Below, piece by piece: positions 35,750-45,300 of a stretch of DNA of 64,000 bases. The stretch covers positions 47,580,365 to 47,644,364 of the forward strand of contig CM034298.1 in the NCBI GenBank assembly GCA_019925795.1, written 5' to 3'. The DNA is from Dendrobium chrysotoxum. Taxonomy: Eukaryota; Streptophyta; Magnoliopsida; Asparagales; Orchidaceae. The position numbers and the translations under genes were made by a program. The notes below the pieces were generated by a model that did not search any database, had not been told where the DNA came from, and saw nothing but the letters and a program-made list of their open reading frames with translations. Position 1 is the stretch's first letter; every line of letters begins with the position of its first letter.

Positions 35750-36095
35750 CCTATGCACGCGCTTTATTGCGCATGGTGGGTTGGGACCCCGGTGCGGCGC
35801 CTACGACGAGACGGGTAATCTCCGAGAACTTGCTTTCGTCGTTTGCGACGGACCGGGAAAACACCCATGCACGCGCTTTATTGCGCATGGTGGGTTGGGA
35901 CCCCGGTGCGGCGCCTACGACGAGGCGGGGTTATCTATAAGTACCCTCGAGCGAGGGGAAAGCAAACTGTCTTTCAAACAGGTACCGTCAAAGACCCCAT
36001 GCACGCGCTTTATTGCGCGTGGTGGGAATGAAGACCACGGCCGAGGTGTCTAAGGACATCTACCATGCACGCGCTTTATTGCGCGTGGTGGGAAG
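35750..36095 (+). repeat. LTR hairpin repeats CACGCGC-TTTATT-GCGCGTG
   Basis: Four copies of GCACGCGCTTTATTGCGC(A/G)TGGTGGG occur in this stretch. The first two lie inside a tandem duplication of about 113 bp that starts GAACTTGCTTT(T/C)GTCG. The core forms a 7-bp perfect stem with a TTTATT loop in copies 3 and 4. The same array is in the 3' LTR (about 52572-52915). Confidence 0.85.
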
Positions 36096-37874
36096 GCCCA
36101 GACTCTTGTCGTTTTTTCCCCTAAACGGGGGAGACGCCGGGAGGCTGCCGAAATTTCGGGTGAAATTTGAGACCGTACCTGGACTTGTTTGAACTCAGAA
36201 GGAGAAGACATGAATTAGAACTCGAACTTGAATGAGCTAAACTCAAAGCTGAATAAATGAACAAAAAGCTTTAAATCAAACTTGGCCAAGAAAAGTTGAA
36301 CTCGATTGATCACAAGGGACTTAAAACTAGATGCACTTGGACATGTGATTGAATTCATATAACGAATGACTTGAACTGGGTTCGACTTTGAACTTGTGAA
36401 GACTTGAACACAAATGAACCCGAATTCAAGTGGGACTTGATTTGAATATTAAACATGACTTGAACATTTGAACTCAAGCGAAAACTTGAGTTGAACCACA
36501 AAGGACTTGAATCAAAATTCAATCAAAAGCAACTTGATTTATACATTGAATTTGAACAAAAAGCAAAGATTTGCAATCATTTTCTACTTGAAAATAGTGA
36601 TGACTTGTAAGCAAAATAATCAAACTTCTTGCTATGATGCCTTTAATGGATAGTAAATAAAGGAGACATGCAACAAGAGTTCAAATTGGAGTGCAACCTT
36701 CCCATAAGCCATACAAATCAACATGCAAGCATATGTAGAAGCATGTAGCAGATGCTAGAATATCTCTACAATCTATAATAGTTCTGTGACAAGTGCGTAT
36801 AAACAATGTGCAACGAATATTGAGGATATTCGTATATCCAACAACAACTTAGACGCAAGCACACACATCTATCTTTTAGAAGTGGAAAGACTCAACGTAC
36901 AATAGATGCGACAATGTTCTACAATCAAGACATCAACGAAAATATTCAAGTCCGCAAGCAATGTAATAGATATAGTGATTTGCTAGTTATCATACACTAT
37001 GAACACAGTAAGTCTACAAACAAAGCAAGAGAAATGAGGAAGATATAACTCCCTTTCAACCGATGATAACTAATTTGCAAATGAATACACGGTATTCTGT
37101 CCATGAACAATCATGCCTGATGTAGTCTATTGGAAAATAACAACCACTGAATTGCTATGAATACGAAAGGTCACTAGCAAAACATAGAGGAGATTGTGAC
37201 AAATGAAAGCATTTGCAAACTATGCAGCAAGGGGAAGTGAGTATGGTAGGATCCTACAGTTAACACTTGTCAAATCATAGATGAATGCATCAGTCTTCTA
37301 CGATACGAAGCCAATGTACATCAAGTGTAATAGTGTTCTATAACTGGCTTCAAAGCACAAGTGGATACATCCCAAAAGCAGTAAAGTCAGAGTTGATGAC
37401 ATTCTTCGTAACAGTCATGCAAGAAGATGAAATAGTTCCTATTGCATTCATACGAGAATATTGGTGGAAGGGTTATAAGTGCCTGAAGATACTACAACTT
37501 GCCCACAAATGAATGTGGAGAGATTATCATGCATTAGTAGTCGAACACGCTGATCCGCATGCAATCAAGGACAAAAGATCTGCAGTACATACAACCTCTC
37601 TACAAGTACAAATGTATGTAAAACATGTCACTCGTGGGTAGATGCAGAAAGACTTCAGTAAATGCAGTATCCTGAGGTCAATTCCAATATATCAATGAAA
37701 ATATCTACCTGCCTACCAGCAACAGTTGTGAAGATCGTACGACGCCACGCCACCGGATCTGCAACATCCGTACAAGCAGACAGAAGGCGTTTACAAATAT
37801 TCTAAAAGTACCCCTTCACATGTGCACCTTAATTTGTATACACATAGGTACACAAAAAGGGACACATGCAATCA

Positions 37875-38400
37875 TATACCCGCATGGGCCCCGGCGAGCG
37901 TGTTATTGGTATACACGTGACGTCTAGGGATGCTGCACGGGTCAATAGATTTGAACCCGATCCTCCTATGCAAGCAGATAGGAGTAGACAAGGTTCAATA
38001 AATAATTATAAAATGCCCCCAAACACCTGCATGGGCCCCGGCGAGCGTGTTATTGGTACACACGTGACGTCTAGGGATGCTGCGCGGGTTAATAAGTGAA
38101 TTCAAGTTCGAGCCCGATCCTCCTATACGGGTAGACAGGAGTCGACACGGCTCGAACCATTAAATAAATATGCAGTCGTGAGATCGACCGAGATATTTAT
38201 TTTATACATTCATATTAGGCCTTCAAGGTCTATAATCAAGAGAATTCACTTACAAAGGGCACAAAGCCTATGAAACCCGATCCTCTGTCAATTACTTGAT
38301 AGAGTCGATAAGGTTCAAAATCAATAAAATATAAGTGACCCCATACACCCCGATGACGGCCGTGTTGAATGAAAATATCAACCGGAGGGGTCCATTTCAA
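37875..38400 (+). repeat. Structured repeat array in the LTR with G-box/TGACGTC motifs
   Basis: Two units of about 145 bp begin GCATGGGCCCCGGCGAGCG and contain CACGTGACGTC (37914-37924 and 38061-38071). Each is followed by a hairpin: 37951-37998 (arms TTGAACC/GGTTCAA with inner CTCCTAT/ATAGGAG) and 38106-38157 (arms GTTCGAGCC/GGCTCGAAC with inner CTCCT/AGGAG). A third, looser copy follows at 38272-38325. CACGTG is a plant G-box and TGACGTC a bZIP half-site type, so this may be enhancer sequence. The 3' LTR has the same array near 54697-55220. Confidence 0.75.
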
Positions 38401-39526
38401 ATATCTCAAAGTACCACCCAAACTCCCACAAAATCCAAAACTCCACAAAACTCCCAAAATCCCAAATTCCCTACAAAATTCAATCTTCTGAAAAATCCCA
38501 AAATCCAAAAATCTTTCCAACTCCAGATATTTAAAAATTGAAATCCAACTATCAAACTGCTTAAAGCAAAATCCATCCATCCTCCGCAACAGTTTGCCGA
38601 GGTGGACAAGTTAAAATTTACTTCAGCTCGCAAAGAGCTAATGCCTGGTCGAAAATATCACTAGGATCCATTCTCAAACAATCTCCTGCCAGCAAGGACG
38701 TGGTACGAGTCCTCTAACCGGCAGTTTCGCCGCCAAATGGCACTGCAAGATAAACGGTTATGACTCGGGGCCCTCTGAACCAGGTGGTTGCCGCCAAATG
38801 GCACCATTATATTATGGTTATGGCCAGAGCCCGTATGCTCCCCAATGGCATCAAATCCTTGAGATATGAATCAATAGGATATGATCGATAGGGCACAAAG
38901 CCCTCTGTTAGCTAAGGTGGATTCAAATTTGTCCCCTTAGACAAATATTCACCCCAGGTCTACAAGGTACCCTTGGACGAAGCAACCCATGGCTGCCGAC
39001 AAGGATCCTTCTGTCAGGTTGGGTCGACTACCTCCTCTGACTAAGTAGACCAGGGACCACGATGGCCCGGGACGACAAAACCATGGGATCTTGATCGGGT
39101 CTATCATCCATTCCCCCACCATCTGCTTTAAGTGCAAGATGGTGAAATTTCTATTTTTAAATATTAAATCTCCAAATCTCCCAATTTTCCAAATTCTCAA
39201 ATCATCAAACTTTCAAACCTTCAACCCATTGCTGCTACTATATGCCAGATAATTCGTATCTTTATGTATCTGATTGACTACTAGCCTTAATCGAAAGTTC
39301 TCTCTCGTTACCGGGAGGGGTAATTAACTATAGGGGCTTGCGCCTATAGGAAACCAGAACTCAGATCATAAAGTCCTCGCAAAATGAGGGCGAAATCTCT
39401 AGGTAGTGTCTTATCTACTATCTCATCTGCCTTCCAAAATTTACCCTGGAACTTAGTTCGTTAAAACTCCCCCCCTCAAAAAGCAAAAGTCGGGCGGAGG
39501 CCGGGGCCGAATTTTCGGAGCCCACA

Positions 39527-39813
39527 GATTTCTGGCGACTCCACTGGGGATTGGTTTCTCTTTCCATCTTTGGCTAGTCATCTCAGTACTATCGTAGCAG
39601 TCAAATCAACGCAGATTTAAAATTTTGAATCTCTCAAAATGATCATTTAAAGAATCAAAATTTCTGAATTTTCTAAAAATGATCGTTCAAACAAATTTAT
39701 TAGGATAACGTATTTAGCAGTATTTTAAATTTATATTATTTGAATTTGCTCGCTAATGTTGTCTATTTTTGTTTTCTATTCTGTGCAAGTCTCTGCATTT
39801 TTGAAAGTATGGG
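39527..39813 (+). other. Tat element 5' leader
   Basis: This is the untranslated leader after the LTR. It holds the primer binding site and AT-rich sequence. Just before the second possible Gag start there is a TTTCATTTATGCAG|ATGG sequence (ending 39861) that looks like a splice acceptor. Confidence 0.6.
39533..39550 (+). promoter_or_regulatory. Tat element primer binding site
   Basis: TGGCGACTCCACTGGGGA starts six bases after the 5' LTR. A site of this kind (TGGCGACTC..) is typical of Tat/Ogre elements, which I recall as primed by a tRNA-Arg; the tRNA identity was not checked. Confidence 0.8.
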
Positions 39814-42387
39814 GTGATGTATCAAATTTTGATCACTAACCCTTACCTTTCATTTATGCAGATGGATCTACAGAATACACCAATGACTGTCCAGCTGGGA
39901 CAAGGAGCCAGGATCCAACTGGCAAATGCTATCATCGAGACAGGGAATGCTGGAGCTACCATCCAGTTTGGTAGCATCGACTTCCCTGCTGTTGTTGAAA
40001 GGGCCACCGCCATTCCTACGAATGACAGAAATACTGAAGGGCCTGCTAGGAGGCCACGCTCTACTGGAACTACCACTCGTCGTGTGCACCTGCCGGCACA
40101 ACGACTTGCTGCTGCTGAAAATCCTCGTGGAAGGATCTCTGTGTTTGAACGGCTGTCGCAGCCAGAAGTCCCGACCACCAAGAGGGTTGTAGCCGGAGGA
40201 AGGATCTCCGTGGTGACGACGAACACCACACATCTGCCAACCGGGTTACCTGCACCCGTGAAGAACACTTCTGAAGCTTCCTCATCTGGAGGAAAACTGA
40301 CCAGGAGACAGAGGAGGAAACTGAATGCTGAGCTCCGGGCTCAGCAACAATTCTCAACCCATCCCTCAAATCTGTCGGCCCAAGAGCTAGAAGCGAACAT
40401 TCCTACCCGGAATGGGTTCACAAATTTGAAGTGGGTTAAGAGGAATATCTCAACTAGGGAGCTGAAGAAGTCATTCTGGGACCGACAGCCTGAAGTCCCA
40501 CCTCCTCAAAAGAAGAAGGAGCCTGAAACTCTCTCAGCTCGAGTCTACAGAGTCCTGAAGACCGTGAGGGAGAGAGGACTGAAAAAGAGAATGTACCAGC
40601 GGCCACTTATGGTCGAAGCAAGAAGAATTCCACCAAGAGAGCGTCTGTCTCTTGCTGTGGAGAGAAAGGAAAGAAAACAAACCCCACACGGTGAACATCG
40701 GGGCGTGACACCTGAACCTCGAGTTCAGGGATCCGCCACCGAAAGGTCCCGGCGGAAAGGAAAACAAATCTGGAGGCCAAGGCCTCGCAGAGAAGAAAAG
40801 AACGAAAGAAAGACTGATCTGGGCGTGACATCCGGTACTGCTTACCGGAGATCCGTCCCCAATTACAAACAACGTCAAAAGTGGGTCCAAAAGAAGACCC
40901 ATGATGACACTCCTCCTGACGGTAGACACCTCGGAGAATCCTCCAAGGGATCCCGTCGTTCTCCAACTCCTCCCAATAATGAATCTAACTTCGACCGTAG
41001 CCCACGGGTTGAAGAGATCTTCCTGCCTAACCAAGAACCGGAGATCCAGTGGCGCCGCCGCTCGGAGATCCGAGTACTAGAAGAAGGAGAAGAAGATATG
41101 GGAGAAGAAAATATTGAAGAATACATGGAAGAATACATTGAAGAAAATTTAGAAGGTGTAAACAACACCTTGGACATGGAAGTGGTCTACATGGTGAGAC
41201 ACATCAATGTCGAAGAGGAGGCCTACTACGACGATGATGAAGATGACGATCGTTGGCAACCACCGCCTAGACAAGTATATCGGCGCCGCCATGAAGCCGG
41301 GTCCACCACTGGCAGAGGTGTCCATTCCCAAGAAGAGCGAGAAGAGGCTGAGGATAATCCCTTTGCTGATGAGAACGTCACGCTCGCAGAAATGCAGAGA
41401 CAAATGAAACGTCAAATGAGGGCCAAGGATAGGGAAATCTCTCAGTTGCATGAGAAAATGACAGAGATGATGACCCAAATGACGGCAATGATGCAGATCA
41501 TGCAGAGAAATGCTGCAGTTGGTTCTATGCCCAATCCTCCCCCTGATCCTCCAAACTTCCAAGTGCCGCAAGTCTCAGGAGTACGGGACACTCCTGAAGG
41601 TGGCCACGAGGCTCAGAATACCACTCGTCAGCCTACTCCGCAGAATATCGCAAGTACCTCCGAGCCTGTGACTGCTGCACAGCTTGAAGGGATCATTACA
41701 GAAAGGATCAGGGCTATTATAGCTATTGATCAGGCAGAGAAGCTAGTGGGTAAAGGCCGCCCTTACCCGGCAGAGTATGATCAGGTGCCATACCCGAAGG
41801 GATATTCTGTGCCAAAATTCAATACTTTTGATGGCAACAAAAATCCCAGACAGCACCTGGCGCAGTTCAAAGCCACCTGCGGGAACACTGGAGGAAATGA
41901 TGCTCTACTCTTCCGACAATTCGTTAGCAGTTTGACAGCCGCTGCTTTCGAATGGTACGCCGAACTACCAAATGACTCTGTAAAGACATTTGCAGAGTTA
42001 GAAAATATGTTCGTGAAGAGATTTGCCAGTGCGACCGAGAAAATAACGATCGCTGACCTTGCTCTGAATAAGAGAAAGAAGGAAGAATCAGTGACCAAAT
42101 ATATTACTCGCTGGCGCAACTTGAGTATGAAATGTGAACAACAGCTTGAGGAGGAGCATGCCGTACAGTTGTTAATGGGAAACATTGATGACAAGATGCA
42201 ACCATTCCTGTGCATGGCTACAATCACCACATTTCAAGACCTACTGGATAGGGTGGCGAAGTTTGAGAAATTGAACTTGTCAAAATCAGAAAATTATTCT
42301 GATAAGCCCAAGAAAGCTAAAGCCTCAGGTGCTAGAAGAGGTGAGGCTGACTCTATATTTTTCTCCAGAGCTGATAAGGAGAAATAA
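39814..42387 (+). CDS. Tat element Gag (N-terminal segment, ends at an in-frame TAA)
   Basis: This 857-codon frame encodes Gag, which forms the particle and binds element RNA. The ATG at 39814 gives a 16-residue extension; the ATG at 39862 (MDLQNTPMT) follows an acceptor-like sequence and may be the real start. The first 600 residues are Arg/Lys- and Glu-rich and look disordered. The retrotransposon Gag domain spans about residues 669-820 (FNTFDGNKNPRQHLAQFKA through FEWYAELPNDSVKTF to LLMGNIDDKM). The frame stops at TAA 42385-42387, and the next codon continues the same frame into a Gag C-terminal-like region. The stop therefore lies inside Gag rather than at a natural boundary. Confidence 0.88.
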   Translation: MMYQILITNPYLSFMQMDLQNTPMTVQLGQGARIQLANAIIETGNAGATIQFGSIDFPAVVERATAIPTNDRNTEGPARRPRSTGTTTRRVHLPAQRLAAAENPRGRISVFERLSQPEVPTTKRVVAGGRISVVTTNTTHLPTGLPAPVKNTSEASSSGGKLTRRQRRKLNAELRAQQQFSTHPSNLSAQELEANIPTRNGFTNLKWVKRNISTRELKKSFWDRQPEVPPPQKKKEPETLSARVYRVLKTVRERGLKKRMYQRPLMVEARRIPPRERLSLAVERKERKQTPHGEHRGVTPEPRVQGSATERSRRKGKQIWRPRPRREEKNERKTDLGVTSGTAYRRSVPNYKQRQKWVQKKTHDDTPPDGRHLGESSKGSRRSPTPPNNESNFDRSPRVEEIFLPNQEPEIQWRRRSEIRVLEEGEEDMGEENIEEYMEEYIEENLEGVNNTLDMEVVYMVRHINVEEEAYYDDDEDDDRWQPPPRQVYRRRHEAGSTTGRGVHSQEEREEAEDNPFADENVTLAEMQRQMKRQMRAKDREISQLHEKMTEMMTQMTAMMQIMQRNAAVGSMPNPPPDPPNFQVPQVSGVRDTPEGGHEAQNTTRQPTPQNIASTSEPVTAAQLEGIITERIRAIIAIDQAEKLVGKGRPYPAEYDQVPYPKGYSVPKFNTFDGNKNPRQHLAQFKATCGNTGGNDALLFRQFVSSLTAAAFEWYAELPNDSVKTFAELENMFVKRFASATEKITIADLALNKRKKEESVTKYITRWRNLSMKCEQQLEEEHAVQLLMGNIDDKMQPFLCMATITTFQDLLDRVAKFEKLNLSKSENYSDKPKKAKASGARRGEADSIFFSRADKEK

Positions 42388-45300
42388 GTGATTTACAATG
42401 TAGACAAAGGCAAGCAGCCAATGCAATATCAAGAAAAGCCTAAGCAAGTCTACAACCCTAACCCCCAGCCGAAGCTGATACTCGGGGGTAATGACAAACC
42501 ACGAACTTATCAGGGCGGTGGAGAACGCCCGAGGCAAACAACGGGAACTGGTGATCGAACGTTCCCCTCCCTCAAAGACAAAATTAATAAGGAATATTCA
42601 TTCAAGAGGGAAAGTGTCGCCAAGTTATTTCGACAAGCATTGAAAGCGGGTTTAGAACTGCCAGAGTGCAAGAGACCCGAGGAGTCAAAACATAGTGGCG
42701 ACCCAAACTACTGCCCATATCATCGGGTGATGAGTCATCCAATCGAAGATTGCTATGTCTTTAAAGATTGGCTTGAAAGAAAATATCGAAGAGGAGAGCT
42801 CACATTGTCCGATAATGTGCTGACTCACCCCAGAAAAGAGTCAACTCAGGTAGTTACGACTTCTTCCGTACCCCCGATTGAAGAAAGGAGAAAAGGGAAG
42901 AAGCCGATTCCAGAAGAACAGTGGGAGACTGTGGTCTCTAAGAAAACTGTGAAAATGTTGAAACAGCTTGAAGAAGTTCCATGTGTAAAATGGAAATCTC
43001 CCACTGAGCCAGTGTTAAATCTGAATGCACTACCTGTGGCACAAGCGTCTGCTTCTAAACAATTTCCTAACCAAGCGGGCCCTCCAAAGTCTGGAAAGAA
43101 AAAGTCCTCCAAGAAGAAGACAAAACTAAAGAAGCCCAAGGAAAAGAAAACAGCAACCCAAAGGGTTATAGATAGTCTGGATGAATACTACCAGACCGCG
43201 AGGCGTCCTATTAAGCTTGCTGACTTTATGTCAGAGCTCAAGATTGACGAAGCAGAAGAGGCTGATGAGGATCCTCTTCCCACAGAAGTCTGTCGGGTCA
43301 TTTCAGCAACGCCAATAACACTGACAAAAGAAAAATATGTCAGAGAGATGATCGTTGAAACCTGTCTGGCAACATCGTCAATGGACTACAGCTCAGAGGA
43401 GGATCTGCATTTTCCAAAGACAGATGAATCTGATCCCGATATAGCATCGCAGATAGGACATGTAAATCTGGGAGGTGATTCTGAGTCAACGAATGAATCC
43501 CTAGACGCGACGATGGCAGACTCTGAAGAAGATGCACCGTCAAATGAGTCTAATCCAGAAGAGATCGCTCAAGTGCAGTTGAGAAGTGGCAAGATACTAC
43601 CACCTCCGCCAAAGAAAGGAATATCCAATAAGGATAAGGGAAAAGAGATAGTTGTCAACGAAGACATTATCTCCGAGGATCCCAAGAAGAAACATACTCC
43701 AGTTAAGGGAATAGATTATAATATCTTATCCCATCTGAGGAAGATCCCTGCCCAGCTCAGCATATACGACGCTCTGGTGATGTCCAAGGATCTTCGGGAG
43801 ACTTTGATTCAGGCTCTCAAAGACCCCGAAAGATATGAGGTGTACTTCGCTGAGCGCAACCTGACTGAGGTCCTGCAAGCTCGAAATGAACCGTTCATCA
43901 CTTTTACTGAGGACGACATGATGCTTGGGACGACAGACCACAATCGACCTCTATATGTTACTGCAGAGAGTGACGATTTGGTAAGCAGTCGAATTCTGAT
44001 CGACCCTGGATCCTCCATCAACCTCATGAGCTTAAAAGCACTAAGTTCATTGTGCCTCAACGTAGAGCACCTCGGGCCAGATAAGTTTATGGTACATGAC
44101 TTTAACGAAAAAGGGCAGAAAACCCTTGGATCGTTTATGCTCCCTCTTGTATTTGGAGAATTCCATACAGAAGCTAAATTTCATGTGATTGATGCGGACA
44201 CTTCATTCAAGGCGCTCCTAGGTCGCCCCTGGTTGCACGAGTATGGCATCGTCCCATCAACACTACACCAGTGCATGAAGTACCTTAGGGATGGGGAAGA
44301 ATTCAGGATCTCTGGTGATATTCAGCCCTTTGCAGTCCATGAAGCGACAGTCTATGAAGATGCGCAGTATTTCATGCCTAAAAAGCCGAGGCTGTCAAAC
44401 TCTCTAAAGGCTCAAGCATCTAACCCAAAGAGTGCAAAGCAACCTGAACAGAAAGGTGAGAGGAAGCAGGTGGGGAGAAAGAAGGCAACGCCGACTCTTC
44501 CCAAAGAAGCTACCACTTCCACTTCTAAAGAAAGGAAACGTGTACCTCACCTTGGGAGCGACACAGATGAAGAGGATGTCACCTCTACAAAATCCCAGAA
44601 GGTATGCCATTCGATGGATGAATGGAGTAGGGAGGTCGCATATTCAAATGATGATTATGACTACGACTCTATCTACATGAACACGGTGCAAGAGGTATTC
44701 TCTAGAAGAATAGGTAGCCTGTCAATCTCAGATAGCGTGCTCGTAGTCACTCGTATTCCCCTACAGTATTTTAAAGAAATAATTCAACGAGATGTGCATA
44801 AAGTTGAAGAACTTGTAACCCTTTATCTGCCTCCAATCAGAAAGGGGATCGAGTCAGGAAATATATTCTACTCCGCAGGAAAGGATGAAGAAGTGAATCG
44901 TGATTGGGACCATGTCTTCATCGATTCTGAAGAATTACTACCTACGAGGCTACCTAGGTTTAATACCAAAGGTATTCAAAGAATGTTGCGAAAGTGGATC
45001 AATGTTCCCACCCCTAAGCGACAACTTCGTATGTGTTTAAGTCTCTGGTATGGAAGGAATCCACGTCCAATGCGGCGGAAGGAGATGAATGCATATAAAG
45101 GTATTGGATTCGTCAGGCGAAAATGCATCCGGAAGGAGACTTGCCGAGCCATCACTCGCAGGGAAGTTGAATCCAATGATGTTCCTGATGAAGAAGCCTA
45201 CGAAGCTAAGGATTACGATGATCAGCCTCTAGAGGCCAAGCCTGCACCAGAAGAGCTTGAAGATGGTGGACAGGCAGCCACTATGGACGAGCTAAAAGAA

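Larger units (their letters stand above)
34444..39526 (+). repeat. Tat element 5' LTR
   Basis: This 5083-bp LTR is nearly identical to 51287-56348. In order it contains an A run, a GC-rich block with a TTAAATAG box (about 34500-35150) and a (GA)n repeat at 34884-34947. Next come very AT-rich AATTA-type DNA (35200-35620), four hairpin repeats built on CACGCGCTTTATTGCGCGTG (35750-36090) and a stretch rich in ACTTGAA words (36190-36560). A structured repeat array with G-box motifs follows at 37875-38400. Small ORFs inside are not supported as genes. Confidence 0.95.

Noticed and set aside
35750..36095. Regular palindromic repeats resembling a CRISPR array
   Set aside because: Spacing is irregular, two copies sit in a larger duplication, and the array is part of an LTR in a plant genome.
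37285..38589. ORFs of 75-117 residues in the LTR, duplicated in the 3' LTR
   Set aside because: Identity between copies reflects the LTR duplication, not coding constraint. No domain, and they overlap the structured repeats.
39843..41571. Long minus-strand ORFs opposite Gag
   Set aside because: Frame shadows of a strongly coding plus-strand region; they lack any recognisable family features.
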